The notes beneath the pieces were generated by a model. It worked only from the letters and a program-made list of their open reading frames with translations. It ran no database searches and was not told the origin of the DNA. A stretch of DNA of 50,779 nt from Acidimicrobiales bacterium (GTDB lineage: Bacteria > Actinomycetota > Acidimicrobiia > Acidimicrobiales > JACCXE01), in NCBI GenBank assembly GCA_035546775.1, contig DASZWD010000071.1, forward strand, positions 1 to 50,779, read 5' to 3'. Of the stretch, positions 31,244 through 40,356 are shown piece after piece. The position numbers were made by a program, and so were the translations under genes. How positions within the stretch are numbered: the stretch's first letter is position 1; the number at the start of each line of letters is the position of its first letter.

Positions 31244-31909
31244 TCAGCCGCCGGTGTAGCGCGTACCCTCCGGGTCCACTGCCCAGAGCGCCGGCGCTTC
31301 GTAGGTGTTCTCGTAGACGAGTTCGGGCAGCGGCCGTCGCCGCACCGGTCCGTGCCCGCCCGCCGGCTTGCCCAGCGGGATGACTCCGGCGATGAGCACG
31401 CCGTCGGGCAGCTCGAGGACGCGCGCGAGTTCGTCGCGCACCGGGTGATGCCACTGCGTCATGACCCCGCCGTAGCCCAGCGCCCGCGCCGCCAGGAGCA
31501 GGTTCTGGCACGCCGGGTACACCGACGCGCCGGCGGTGATGTCGGTGCGACCGTGGCGATCGCGGTTACAGGCGATGACGATGACGGGTGCATCCTCGAT
31601 CGAGTCGACGAACGCGTTCATCGTGCGCGCCATGCGGGCGCGGCGGCTGGTGTCGTCCGCCGGCGGGTCCTGCCGCTCGCCCTGCCACGACAACGCGAAT
31701 CCCTTGGCCAGCAACGCCCGCGCTGCCGCCGCCTCGGGTGTGCGGCGCAATACGACGAAACGAAACGGTTGGCTGTTGTGGCCCGACGGGCCGCGGGTGG
31801 CGGCAAACATGATCGCGTTCAGGTCATCGGGCGGGATGTCGTCGGGCAAATAGCGGCGAATCGCCCGAGTCGTCACCAGTCCGTCGTAGAGGCTCAGCGG
31901 TTCGGCCAT
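31244..31909 (-). CDS. Nitroreductase-family flavoprotein
   Basis: This 221-residue FMN enzyme of the nitroreductase family reduces nitro, quinone or similar groups with NAD(P)H. The N-terminal motif TTRAIRRYLPDDIP (the RSIR-type FMN-phosphate site), GPSGHNSQPFRFVVL, an SVYPACQNLLLAARALGYGG helix and a GVIPLGKPAG segment are all present. ATG 31909 is 9 nt downstream of the region shared with the divergent MoxR gene. It is nearest to the flavin reductases often found with F420/actinobacterial redox genes, but the substrate is unknown. The zinc-ribbon operon follows on the same strand. Confidence 0.88.
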   Translation of the reverse strand: MAEPLSLYDGLVTTRAIRRYLPDDIPPDDLNAIMFAATRGPSGHNSQPFRFVVLRRTPEAAAARALLAKGFALSWQGERQDPPADDTSRRARMARTMNAFVDSIEDAPVIVIACNRDRHGRTDITAGASVYPACQNLLLAARALGYGGVMTQWHHPVRDELARVLELPDGVLIAGVIPLGKPAGGHGPVRRRPLPELVYENTYEAPALWAVDPEGTRYTGG

Positions 31910-31915
31910 CCGCAC

Positions 31916-31925
31916 TTTGTATCGT
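31916..31925. promoter_or_regulatory. Probable bidirectional -10 region, nitroreductase/MoxR
   Basis: TATCGT on the plus strand (31920-31925) is 6 nt before the ATG at 31932. On the minus strand TACAAA (31921-31916), an imperfect hexamer, is 6 nt before the ATG at 31909. The two share the TA dyad. Confidence 0.42.
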
Positions 31926-31931
31926 GCGGAG

Positions 31932-32882
31932 ATGGCGCGAGGGGCTGCCGGGGCGGCAGTACGTGAACTGGCCCGCGACGTCGAGTCGGCGGTCAACGCG
32001 GTCGTGCGCGGCCGCGAAGAGGTGGTGGCGCTCACGCTGGTGGCGCTGCTCAGCGGCGGGCACCTGCTGATCGAAGACGTGCCGGGCGTCGGCAAGACGC
32101 TGCTGGCCAAGTCGCTCGCCACCGCCGTGGGCGGCAAGTTCAACCGCGTGCAGGCGACGCCCGACCTGTTGCCCTCTGACATCACCGGCAGTTCGGTGTA
32201 CCAGCCGGTCGACGGAATCTGGGAGTTCCACCCCGGGCCGATCTTCGCCAACGTCGTCGTCGTCGACGAGGTCAACCGCGCCACGCCGCGCACGCAGGCG
32301 GCGGTGCTCGAGGCGATGGAAGAACGCCAGGTGACCGTGGACGGCGTGAGCCGCGCCCTGCCCGAACCGTTTTTCTTGATCGCCACGCAGAACCCGCGCG
32401 AGCACGCCGGCACGTTCCCGCTCCCCGACGGCCAGCTCGATCGCTTCGCCCTCACCACGAGCATGGGGTATCCGGCGCCGGCCCACGAGGCCGACGTGCT
32501 GCTGGGCCAGGGCGGGGTCACCGCCCTCGACTCCGTGACGCAGGTCGTCACCGTCGACCGGCTGGCCGACGCCATCGACGCGGTGCGCCGCCTCCACGTC
32601 GAGCGGGCGGTGGCGGAGTATGTCGTCGCCCTCGTGGCGGCGTCGCGGGCGCACCCCGCAATCTCGCTCGGTGCGAGCCCCCGCGCCGCGACGGCCCTCC
32701 TGCGCGCCGCGCAGGCACACGCCGCCATGGACGGACACGACCACGTGACGCCCCACGACGTCCAAGCTCTGGCGGTGCCCGTCCTGGCGCACCGGCTGGT
32801 GCTGCGCGACGGCGCCGGCGTCGATGCTGCAGCGGCGATCGTGAACGAACTCGTCGGCCGCGTCCCAGTTCCGCGCCAGTAG
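31932..32882 (+). CDS. MoxR-family AAA+ ATPase
   Basis: This MoxR AAA+ chaperone-like ATPase has about 316 residues. Walker A is PGVGKTLLAK (about 51-60), Walker B VVVVDEVNRA (D112, E113), sensor 1 lies in FLIATQNPREHAG, and the arginine finger is in PDGQLDRFALTT. SLGASPRAATALLRAAQAHA is the sensor-2 / lid region. MoxR proteins work with DUF58 and transglutaminase proteins encoded next to them, as here, probably to insert cofactors or remodel partner proteins. The ATG at 31932 follows GGAG directly, but TATCGT 6 nt upstream suggests a leaderless start. An earlier TTG at 31917 is less likely. Confidence 0.93.
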   Translation: MARGAAGAAVRELARDVESAVNAVVRGREEVVALTLVALLSGGHLLIEDVPGVGKTLLAKSLATAVGGKFNRVQATPDLLPSDITGSSVYQPVDGIWEFHPGPIFANVVVVDEVNRATPRTQAAVLEAMEERQVTVDGVSRALPEPFFLIATQNPREHAGTFPLPDGQLDRFALTTSMGYPAPAHEADVLLGQGGVTALDSVTQVVTVDRLADAIDAVRRLHVERAVAEYVVALVAASRAHPAISLGASPRAATALLRAAQAHAAMDGHDHVTPHDVQALAVPVLAHRLVLRDGAGVDAAAAIVNELVGRVPVPRQ

Positions 32883-33781
32883 TGCGCGAGTTGCTGCGTC
32901 GCGTCGGCGCCACGCCGTACGCGGTCGCGGCCGTTGGCCTGGCCGGCATCGCCATGCTCCTGTCACGCGGCGCCGGCTCGGGTTGGCTCGTCGTGATTGC
33001 CGCGGCCTTCATCGGCGTGTTCGTGATCGGCGTCGTCACGGCCGTCGTCGGCCTGGCCGACGTGCGCGTCGAGCTCTTGGTGCCGACCGACGCCACCGTG
33101 GGCGAGCGGATCCCGATCGAGGTCCACTTGCACGCAGCGGTGCGGCAGCTGCGAACGCTCACATTCTGGAATCTCGACGGCTCCACCTATCCCGTCGCGC
33201 GAGGACACGCGACGATTCATGCGGAGGCGCGGCGACGGGGCTTGGTAGATGCGGTCGTGGTCGAGGTGTCAAGCGGCGTGACACTCGGCCTCTTGCGACC
33301 AGTCGCCCGCCGGACGATCGAACTGCCCACGCCGTTGGCGATCGCGCCGCGCCCGACACCCGCCACCCTGTCCGACGCCATCGGCTTCGATGCCGCCGCC
33401 GACGTGCGTTCGGTCCGTTCCTACGTCGCCGGCGATCCGGTGCGGCTCGTGCACTGGCGCAGCACGGCGCGGCGCGGCGAGTTGATGGTGCGCGAACTCG
33501 AGGCCGCCGACCAGGTGCGCGGGACTTTGCTGGTGTTCCGCGTCGCTCTCGGGGACGATGCCGACAACGCGGAAGCGATCGCCAGCCGCGCCGCCGGCCT
33601 TGCCTGCGTCGCGCTCGACGCTGGCCTACGCGTCCGGCTCGACACGCGTGACGCTCGGGGGCCCCAGCGCACGGCCGTCAGCACGCGGCGCGACGTCGGC
33701 CGCTGCCTCGCCGCCGCCGTCCCCGGTCCACTGCCGGCGGGACGCGCCGGCGACCGCGTGCGCGTCGTGGACGTGACGTGA
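32882..33781 (+). CDS. DUF58 membrane protein
   Basis: This is a 299-residue DUF58 protein. Two N-terminal membrane helices (about 12-31 and 36-58) are followed by a soluble domain with the family core VRSYVAGDPVRLVHWRSTAR and a vWA-like ending (LLVFRVALGDDADNAE). GTG 32882 overlaps the MoxR stop by one base (TAGTG). DUF58 partners MoxR ATPases in many bacteria. The downstream gene starts in a GTGA overlap, so all three are tightly coupled. Confidence 0.9.
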   Translation: MRELLRRVGATPYAVAAVGLAGIAMLLSRGAGSGWLVVIAAAFIGVFVIGVVTAVVGLADVRVELLVPTDATVGERIPIEVHLHAAVRQLRTLTFWNLDGSTYPVARGHATIHAEARRRGLVDAVVVEVSSGVTLGLLRPVARRTIELPTPLAIAPRPTPATLSDAIGFDAAADVRSVRSYVAGDPVRLVHWRSTARRGELMVRELEAADQVRGTLLVFRVALGDDADNAEAIASRAAGLACVALDAGLRVRLDTRDARGPQRTAVSTRRDVGRCLAAAVPGPLPAGRAGDRVRVVDVT

Positions 33782-35825
33782 CGGCCACGTTGCTGGGGCG
33801 GATCCGCGAGGCCAACCGCACGCCCGTGGTGGAAGACTCGGTGCCGCTGCGGGTCGCGGTCTTCGTCGCCGTGATGATCGCAACGCAGGGCGCGTTGCGT
33901 CTCGGCATCGGTGGCGTCCCGCTGCAGCTGGCGTGCGTCATCGGCATCCCAGCCGGCTACGTGCTGTCGCATCGGCTGCGTCAGCGCAGCCGCGGCTGGC
34001 TCAAGGCGTTGCTCGCCGTCGGTGCGGTCGCAGCCTTCGTGCAGTTCCTGGCGTTGCTGGCGCCGGCGCTCGGCGGCCAGGTGTTCGGCCTCCAGGCCGG
34101 CCTGATCGAGCTGTTGCTGTGGGTCCAAGTGCTGCACTCGCTCGACCTGCCGGGGCGCCGCGACGTGCTGTTCTCCCTCGGCACGAGCGGCGCGTTGCTG
34201 ATCGTCAGCGCCACGCTCGCCACCACCACCGACTTCGGGGTCACGGTGGCGCTGTGGTTCGCCGCCGCCCTCGTGGCGATCGTGATCGCCAACCTCGACG
34301 ACGCCGGTGTCGTCTTGGGCCGCGTGCGCTACGCCCGCTCGATCCCGACGACGATGGTGGCGTCCCTCGCCGTCGGTGTCCTGGTCTTCTCCGTCTTGCC
34401 GCCGGCAAGGGTGTTCGCCTTCGGCTTGCCGTCGCGCGCCGGCAGCGGGGGGATCAGCACTGGCGGGCAACTGCTCAACCCGGGGTTCAACAGTCTGCCT
34501 ACCGCTCGCGGCAAGACCGGCTCGAACACCACCGGCACGTTCGGATACTTCGGCTACACCGACGACCTTGACCTGGGGTTCCGCGGTCGGCCGGACAACA
34601 CAATCGTCATGCGGGTGCGCGCTCCGGGCCCCGCCTTCTGGCGCGCCCAGAGCTTCGACACCTACGACGGGCAGCACTGGTCCAACAGCGACACGAGGCT
34701 GCACCGCCTCGCCACGAGCGACGGACTCCGCCCCGTGCTGACGCCCGAGGACCGCCCCACCCAAGGTGGCGAGGAGTTCATCCAAACCTTCTACATCGCC
34801 AAGATGGCACCCAACGTCGTGTTCGCCGCGGCCACGCCGTCGGAAGTGTTCTGGCCCTTCGACCAAGCGTACGAACTCTCCGACGGCACACTGCGCGCCG
34901 GCGACACCATGGCGCCGGGCACGGTGTACTCCGTCATCAGCCGGCGCCTACCGATCACGGCCCAGGCGCTGCGCAACGCCGATCCGCGGCGCGGCTTCGT
35001 CAACGCCGACACGGCGGCGCGCTACACGTCTTTGCCGCCGATCCCGACGCGGGTCCGCGCCCTCGCCGAGCAGCTGAACGACGCCGCACCGACGACCTAC
35101 GACGCCGTGCAGTCGATGATCCAATGGATCGCCGCGCATACGCGGTACTCGCTCGACCCGCCGCGCTTGCATCGTGGAGACGACGCGGTCGATCGATTCC
35201 TCTTCGCGGATCGCAAAGGCTTCTGCGAGCAGATCGCGTCGTCCCTCGTCGTGATGCTGCGGTCGGTGGGCGTACCGGCGCGACTGTGGGCTACGCTCCG
35301 GGGCATCGCAATCCTTTCACCGGCATGTACGAGGTGCGGGCGTCGGACGCGCACGCGTACACCGAAGTCTTGTTTCCGGGTATCGGATGGCAGGCCTTCG
35401 ACCCGACCGCCAACGTCCCGTTCGCCGGCGACAGCGGCGCGTTCCCGCGCTTCGCCGGCAGCGGACTGGCGACGTTCGTGGCGCACGCGCTGCCGAGCAC
35501 CACCGCGACAGCGGCGGCGACCGCTGTGATGGTGGCCGTCATCGGCGTTGCCCTGCTACTACGCCGCACCAGTCGTCGCCGACGCCGCTCGTGGCTCGAA
35601 GTGCAACTGGCGCGCCTCGAAGCGTGCGCCGGTGTGCCCATCGACCGCGCCGCGACGCTGCCGGGCTGGCTGGCGACGTTGCCCAGCGTGCAACGTGATG
35701 CATTTACGCCCATCGTGCGCGCTTTGGAACTCGAAGCGTGGTCCGCCACACCGCTGCACGACGAAGATCGCCGCTGGATCGAGCAATCTCTGGCAAAAGT
35801 TCGCCCACCCGCGACGACAACCTGA
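33778..35825 (+). pseudogene. DUF3488/transglutaminase-like protein, frameshifted
   Basis: The first frame (33778 to about 35286) gives several N-terminal membrane helices, an extracytoplasmic region, and a transglutaminase core to C483 (DRKGFCEQIASSLVVM) and GVPARL. Homology then moves to the other frame: VGYAPGHRNPFTGMYEV, SDAHAYTEVLFPGIGWQAFDPTA (the catalytic His and Asp), a membrane helix near the end and a soluble tail ending at 35825. The break lies at 35281-35290 (cgactgtggg). Restoring ACTGACTG would give GVPARL-TV-GYAPG, which fits the family spacing, so loss of a 4-nt repeat is the simplest explanation. As written, no active triad is made. It is the third gene of the MoxR/DUF58 operon. 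A sequencing error cannot be excluded. Confidence 0.8.
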
Positions 35826-35832
35826 CGCGAAC

Positions 35833-36921
35833 ATGGCACCCTGCCATGCCGTGAAGACGCGACTGTTGGCCGCGTCCGTCGCGTTGACGTTGATCGGCGT
35901 GACCGGGGCCGTTTTCCACGCTGATCGTTCGACTCCGGTCGTGGCCGCCCCACCCGGGCGCACGACCACGACCAGCACCTCGACGACGTCCACCACGCTG
36001 CCGCCCACGACGACCACCACCGCACCTCCTCCGCCGCCCGCGCCCGTCCAAGCCGCCGCCGTAACGACGCCACCCACGACCCTGCCGCCGATCCTGCGTA
36101 CGAATGCACCCCTGGTCCCCGGCAACCCCATGGCCTTCGCCGGCTTCGGTGCGTGGGTCGACGTCTACGACTGGAGCAACGAGTACACGGGCGGCAAGCC
36201 GACGGTCGGTCCGGACGATGTCGACCGCATGGCGAAGCTGGGCGTGCAGACGCTCTACATCCAGGCGACCAAGACCAAGTCGCAGACGCTGATCGTGGAC
36301 CCGCAGCTCCTCCACCCGCTCATCGACCGCGCCCACGCCGACGGCATGGGCGTGATCGCCTGGTATGCGCCGTCCTTCGAAGATCCGCTGCTCGACCTGC
36401 GCAAAATGCTCGCCATGCACGCGCTTGGCGTCGAGGGCATCGGCGTCGACATCGAGAGCCGAGTCGTGAGCGACACCGCGGAACGCAATCGTCGTCTTGT
36501 CGACCTCAGTGTCGCGTTACGCCAGCACCTCCCGCAGGTGCCGCTCGCGGCGGTCGTCATGCCGGCGGTCCAGATGGAAGTCGTGAACCCCGCGTTCTGG
36601 CCGGGCTTCCCGTACCGCGATCTCGCGCCCGCCTTCGACGCGTGGATGCCGATGGACTACTGGACGTCGCGCACCGTGGCGTCGGGCTACCACGATGGCT
36701 ACCGCTACACCGCCGAGAACATCGATCGCCTCCGCGCCGACTTGGGCAACGCCAACGCCTACGTGCATCCGGTGGGCGGCATCGGTGACGCGACGACGGA
36801 AGCCGACGTGGACGGGTTCCGCCGCGCCGCGACGGAACGCAACGCCATCGGCGGCTCGGTGTACGACTACCGCACGACCGGCGACGCACTGTGGCCGCAT
36901 CTGGCGGCCTTCCGCCGCTAG
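35833..36921 (+). CDS. Exported TIM-barrel glycoside-hydrolase-like protein
   Basis: This 362-residue exported protein has a short basic start and a hydrophobic signal (LLAASVALTLIGVTGAVF), a Thr/Pro-rich linker (about 40-90) typical of wall-exposed proteins, then a domain of about 260 residues with repeated beta-alpha units. Strand-like segments include FGAWVDVYDWSNEY, VQTLYIQATKT, GVIAWYAPSFED, GVEGIGVDIESR, VPLAAVVMPAV, DAWMPMDYW and YVHPVGGIGD. Acidic residues at strand ends (VDIES, MPMDYW) suit a glycosidase-like TIM barrel, but no exact family is claimed. ATG 35833 is chosen; GTG 35851 is also possible. It follows the transglutaminase by 7 nt. The stop interlocks with the convergent gene (CTAG at 36918-36921). 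Confidence 0.78.
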   Translation: MAPCHAVKTRLLAASVALTLIGVTGAVFHADRSTPVVAAPPGRTTTTSTSTTSTTLPPTTTTTAPPPPPAPVQAAAVTTPPTTLPPILRTNAPLVPGNPMAFAGFGAWVDVYDWSNEYTGGKPTVGPDDVDRMAKLGVQTLYIQATKTKSQTLIVDPQLLHPLIDRAHADGMGVIAWYAPSFEDPLLDLRKMLAMHALGVEGIGVDIESRVVSDTAERNRRLVDLSVALRQHLPQVPLAAVVMPAVQMEVVNPAFWPGFPYRDLAPAFDAWMPMDYWTSRTVASGYHDGYRYTAENIDRLRADLGNANAYVHPVGGIGDATTEADVDGFRRAATERNAIGGSVYDYRTTGDALWPHLAAFRR

Positions 36922-38054
36922 GACACGCGCACCGACCGCAAGATCGCGTCGAGCGTCGCCTGGTCGGCCGCCGGGTGCAGCGAGAGCGCGACGGCGAAGT
37001 ACGTCCAGCCGCTGCGGTCGAACGCGGTGAACGTCTCGACGGCGTTCTTGCCGAGGCCGGCGGCGTTGGGACGGTGCGCTACTTGGTACGCCGTGCCCAC
37101 CGACAGACGCACGGTTTGCACGGCGGACGCGGGCGTCCCCGCGCGCGTCGCCACCTGCGTCACAGTGGTGCGGGCGCTCGCGGTGCGCGGCGTGCGGAAC
37201 AGACTGAAAGTCGTGGCCCCGTCGGTCGCGGTGTCGGCGACAGAAAAGATCAGGCCGAGTTTGTCGTCGACGAGTGAGGCCGCCAGGTTCTTGTCGAGCG
37301 CGAGTGGTTCGAACGTCGCCGGGGCGATGAATCCACACGCGCAGATGCGATCGCGCAGCACGAGGCCTGACGCCGTCACCGGAGCTGGGAAGTAAGGGCC
37401 CAGACGCGGGCGCAGGGCGGCCACCTCTCGGTTCACGATGTCCTGCACGAACGCAGACGTCGTGGCGACGGCCCCGGAGGCACCGACGTTCGTGCCCACG
37501 ATGAGGTTGAACTCCCAGCGCTCGATCCGGAACTCGACCGAGTAGCCGGCTTGCGGGTACTTCCCCGGCAGCTGCGCCGGGTGGTATTCGGCGGCGACGG
37601 CGCCGGTCACGCCGGCGATGGGCACCCGCGCACGCTTCTCCTGCGTCCACGACCGGGCGACGGCCGACTTGTGCGCCGCCGCTCCGGCCGGCGTCTTGAA
37701 CTCGGTGACGCCGACGATGACGAACTGATGCGAGTTCTTGTCGAGCCACGTGGCCGCTGACGCGGCGCGAAAGCCCAGGCGCGCCAACTCGGCGCTGGCA
37801 GCCTTTGGATCGGCCGTGTTGGCCGTTATGTCCCGGACTGTCAGGGGCTGTACGGCCCCGACCGCGCGGAAACCGGGAGGCAGACTCGTCGGCAGGAGCT
37901 TCGCGACCGGCTGGGCGGGCGCCGCTTTGACCGTCGCCAGTTCGGAGGCGGGACCCTGCGCAACCCGACCCGAAACCGCTCGGCCCAGGCCGACGACCTG
38001 GATGGGCGCCATCACGGCGAGCGCGACAATCAGACGGACCCGCAATCTGTCCAT
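36918..38054 (-). CDS. Exported hypothetical protein
   Basis: This 378-residue protein has a signal sequence (VRLIVALAVMAPIQVVGLG) and no other membrane segment. The mature part seems to repeat a fold: TWLDKNSHQFVIVGVTEFKT with PAGAAAHKSAVARSW, and FSVADTATDGATTFSLFRTP with ASARTTVTQVATRAG. Two halves of similar layout would suggest an internal duplication. A short ICACGF motif holds the only two cysteines. I recognise no family. It lies convergent to the TIM-barrel gene and divergent from the FtsH-like gene, with 115 nt between the latter two. Confidence 0.75.
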   Translation of the reverse strand: MDRLRVRLIVALAVMAPIQVVGLGRAVSGRVAQGPASELATVKAAPAQPVAKLLPTSLPPGFRAVGAVQPLTVRDITANTADPKAASAELARLGFRAASAATWLDKNSHQFVIVGVTEFKTPAGAAAHKSAVARSWTQEKRARVPIAGVTGAVAAEYHPAQLPGKYPQAGYSVEFRIERWEFNLIVGTNVGASGAVATTSAFVQDIVNREVAALRPRLGPYFPAPVTASGLVLRDRICACGFIAPATFEPLALDKNLAASLVDDKLGLIFSVADTATDGATTFSLFRTPRTASARTTVTQVATRAGTPASAVQTVRLSVGTAYQVAHRPNAAGLGKNAVETFTAFDRSGWTYFAVALSLHPAADQATLDAILRSVRVS

Positions 38055-38169
38055 TCCGTCCTATCGACGCCGGAACACGAAATGTGATGACTGACGCCTA
38101 AATTGAGTGGGCACCACACCGACGGGTTCTTGTAGCGCGGCGCGCACGTCACGCGGAAAGGGGCTAACG

Positions 38170-39990
38170 GTGGATCTTCAGTTGCTCTCGAACAGCAGCG
38201 TCATCGCCGACGGGACAGCCGACGTGGCCGTCGCCCGCGAGCGCACCCGCGGCCGCCGTCTCGGCAAGGTCGCCTTCATCGGGGGCATCGTCCTGGTCTG
38301 GTTGTGGTCGCGCATCGTCGAGGGCAACCCGCCGTGGCCGCGCTTCCACCTGCCACCCACGATCGGCGCGGCGCTGCCGCTGCTGCTGCTCGTCGTCATC
38401 CTCGGCGTCGCCGTGTTGGCGCCCCTGTTGACCGCCGGGCGCTCGCCCCACGTGCTGTTCCGCTCGACCGAAATCGAGACGTCCTTCGACGACGTCAAGG
38501 GCGCCGGCGTCCTCGTCGAAGAAGTCGTCAAGACGCTCAACCTGTTCCTCGCCCACAAGACCTTCAAGGAGACGATGGGCGGCACGCCCCGCCGCGCCAT
38601 CCTCTTCGAGGGCCCGCCCGGCACCGGCAAGACGTACATGGCCAAGGCGATGGCGAAGGAAGCCGGCGTGCCGTTCCTGTTCGTGTCGTCGTCCGCGTTC
38701 CAGTCGATGTATTACGGCCAGACGAACCGTAAGATCCGCTCCTACTTCAAGGCGTTGCGCGAGATGGCGCGGCGCGAGGGCGGCGCCATCGGCTTCATCG
38801 AAGAGATCGACGCCGTCGGTGGATCCCGCGCTGGGATGGGCCAGGGCCGTGGCGAAGGCGTCACGGGCGTTGTCAACGAACTGCTGATCCAGCTCCAGTC
38901 CTTCGACACGCCGCCCAACGGCGTGCGCATCCACAACTGGTTCGTCGAGCGGCTCAACCGCTTCCTGCCGCCACACCGACAGATGGCCAAGCGCAGGTCG
39001 GTCCCCGCCAACATCCTCGTCATCGGCGCGACCAACCGCGCCGCCGACCTTGACCCCGCGCTCCTGCGGCCCGGCCGCTTCGACCGTTCCATCTACTTCG
39101 ACCTGCCCAACCGCACCGGCCGGCGCGAGATCATCGACTACTACCTGTCGAAGAAGCAGCACGACGCCGAACTCGACGATCCGGCGCGGCGCGACACGCT
39201 CGCCGCCATGACATCGCACTACTCCCCCGTCATGATCGAGCACATCCTCGACGAGGCACTGGTGTGGGCCCTGCGCCGCGGCGCCGATCGCTTGTCGTGG
39301 GCCGACGTGCAGCGGGCGAAGATGGCCGAGGAGATCGGCCTCGCCCAGCCCGTCGAGTACACCGAGGCCGAGCGGCGCACGATCGCCACCCACGAGGCCG
39401 GCCACGCGGTCGTCGCCTGGCTGGCGGGCAAGGGCCGCAAGCTCGAGGTGCTCTCGATTATCAAGCGGAAGGAAGCGCTCGGCCTGCTCGCCCACTCCGA
39501 CGTGGAAGAGCGTTTCTTGAAGTCGGAGTCCGAACTGCGCTCGCTCATCATGATCGCCATGGGCGGCCTCGTCGCCGAGGAAATCTTCTTCGGTGAGATC
39601 ACGTCAGGCCCGAGCAGCGACCTCAAGGCCGCCACCACCTATGCGGCGATGATGATCGGCAGCCTCGGCATGGACGGCAGCCTCTTCTCCTACGAAGCCA
39701 TCCAGACGCCGCAGGCCAACATCGTGGCCAAGGTGTCGTCGACCGAGGATGGCCGCGAGCGCATCGAGGCGCTGCTGCGCCAACTGCACGACGATGCGCG
39801 CGCCACGCTCGAGAGCCATCGCCATCTCGTCGAAGGCCTGCGCGACGCGCTGCTCCAGCGCGACGAACTGATCGGCGACGAGATCGTCGAGATCATCGTG
39901 GCCGCCGCGAGCGGCCGGGGCGACTCAGATGTCGACGCTGCCGCGACCGGCCTGCAGGTCGCGCACCAGTCGACTCAGGTGCTCGAGTAG
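38170..39990 (+). CDS. FtsH-like AAA+ membrane metalloprotease, divergent
   Basis: This is a 606-residue FtsH-like protease. Two membrane helices (about 34-49 and 67-89) are followed by an AAA+ domain with Walker A GPPGTGKT (148-155) and the second region of homology ATNRAADLDPALLRPGRFDR. The M41 zinc site is HEAGH (408-412) with the third ligand D484 in SGPSSDLKAAT. Two features are unusual. Walker B reads FIEEID, with Glu at 211 where FtsH has Asp, and the pore loop is MYYG instead of FVG. An insertion of about 35 residues (SFDTPPNGVRIHNWFVERLN) lies before the SRH. GTG 38170 is set by AAAGGGG at 38157-38163. The last 20 residues or so are antisense to the next gene. Confidence 0.9.
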   Translation: MDLQLLSNSSVIADGTADVAVARERTRGRRLGKVAFIGGIVLVWLWSRIVEGNPPWPRFHLPPTIGAALPLLLLVVILGVAVLAPLLTAGRSPHVLFRSTEIETSFDDVKGAGVLVEEVVKTLNLFLAHKTFKETMGGTPRRAILFEGPPGTGKTYMAKAMAKEAGVPFLFVSSSAFQSMYYGQTNRKIRSYFKALREMARREGGAIGFIEEIDAVGGSRAGMGQGRGEGVTGVVNELLIQLQSFDTPPNGVRIHNWFVERLNRFLPPHRQMAKRRSVPANILVIGATNRAADLDPALLRPGRFDRSIYFDLPNRTGRREIIDYYLSKKQHDAELDDPARRDTLAAMTSHYSPVMIEHILDEALVWALRRGADRLSWADVQRAKMAEEIGLAQPVEYTEAERRTIATHEAGHAVVAWLAGKGRKLEVLSIIKRKEALGLLAHSDVEERFLKSESELRSLIMIAMGGLVAEEIFFGEITSGPSSDLKAATTYAAMMIGSLGMDGSLFSYEAIQTPQANIVAKVSSTEDGRERIEALLRQLHDDARATLESHRHLVEGLRDALLQRDELIGDEIVEIIVAAASGRGDSDVDAAATGLQVAHQSTQVLE

Positions 39991-40356
39991 ACCGCGGGCG
40001 ACCGTCGAAGTCCGCAAGACGTCTTCGAACCGGTCGGCGCTGATCTTGTAGAGGTGCATCGGCGTGCGCGCCGTCACGGTCGCCGAGCGCGGCAGGTGGT
40101 CGACGAGGCCCATCTCGCCGATCGGGCGCCCGGGCCCGGCGCTCGACACGACGCTGCCGCCGACGGCCACGTCAGCCTCGCCCTCGACGATGACGTAGCA
40201 GGCGTCGGCCACTCGCCCTTGGTCGCACAGCACGGTGCCGGCGGGAACGTCGACTTCCTCGACGATGGCGGCGAGCGCTTCGAGGTCCTTCTTGCTGCAG
40301 CGACGGAACAGGTCGATGGCGCCGAGGCGCTCGACGGTTGCTTTGTCAGGTGCCAT
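39925..40356 (-). CDS. Cyclic-nucleotide-binding-domain protein
   Basis: This is a 143-residue single-domain cNMP-binding (cupin-like Crp N-terminal) protein without a DNA-binding domain. [45 protein letters not shown] and the phosphate-binding cassette [21 protein letters not shown] are clear. The GEx6RSA-type motif suggests that it binds cAMP or a similar ligand. The ATG lies inside the end of the dppF-like gene (11-nt overlap) and has its own AGGAG (40367-40363), 6 nt away. It is the last gene of the peptide-importer operon and could be a ligand-dependent regulator of it. Its 3' end overlaps the FtsH-like gene by 66 nt. Confidence 0.9.
   Translation of the reverse strand: MAPDKATVERLGAIDLFRRCSKKDLEALAAIVEEVDVPAGTVLCDQGRVADACYVIVEGEADVAVGGSVVSSAGPGRPIGEMGLVDHLPRSATVTARTPMHLYKISADRFEDVLRTSTVARGLLEHLSRLVRDLQAGRGSVDI

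Noticed and set aside
36918-38054. Reading the exported hypothetical protein as a lipoprotein or enzyme.
   Set aside because: No lipobox, catalytic motif or family could be identified, so only an exported hypothetical is claimed.
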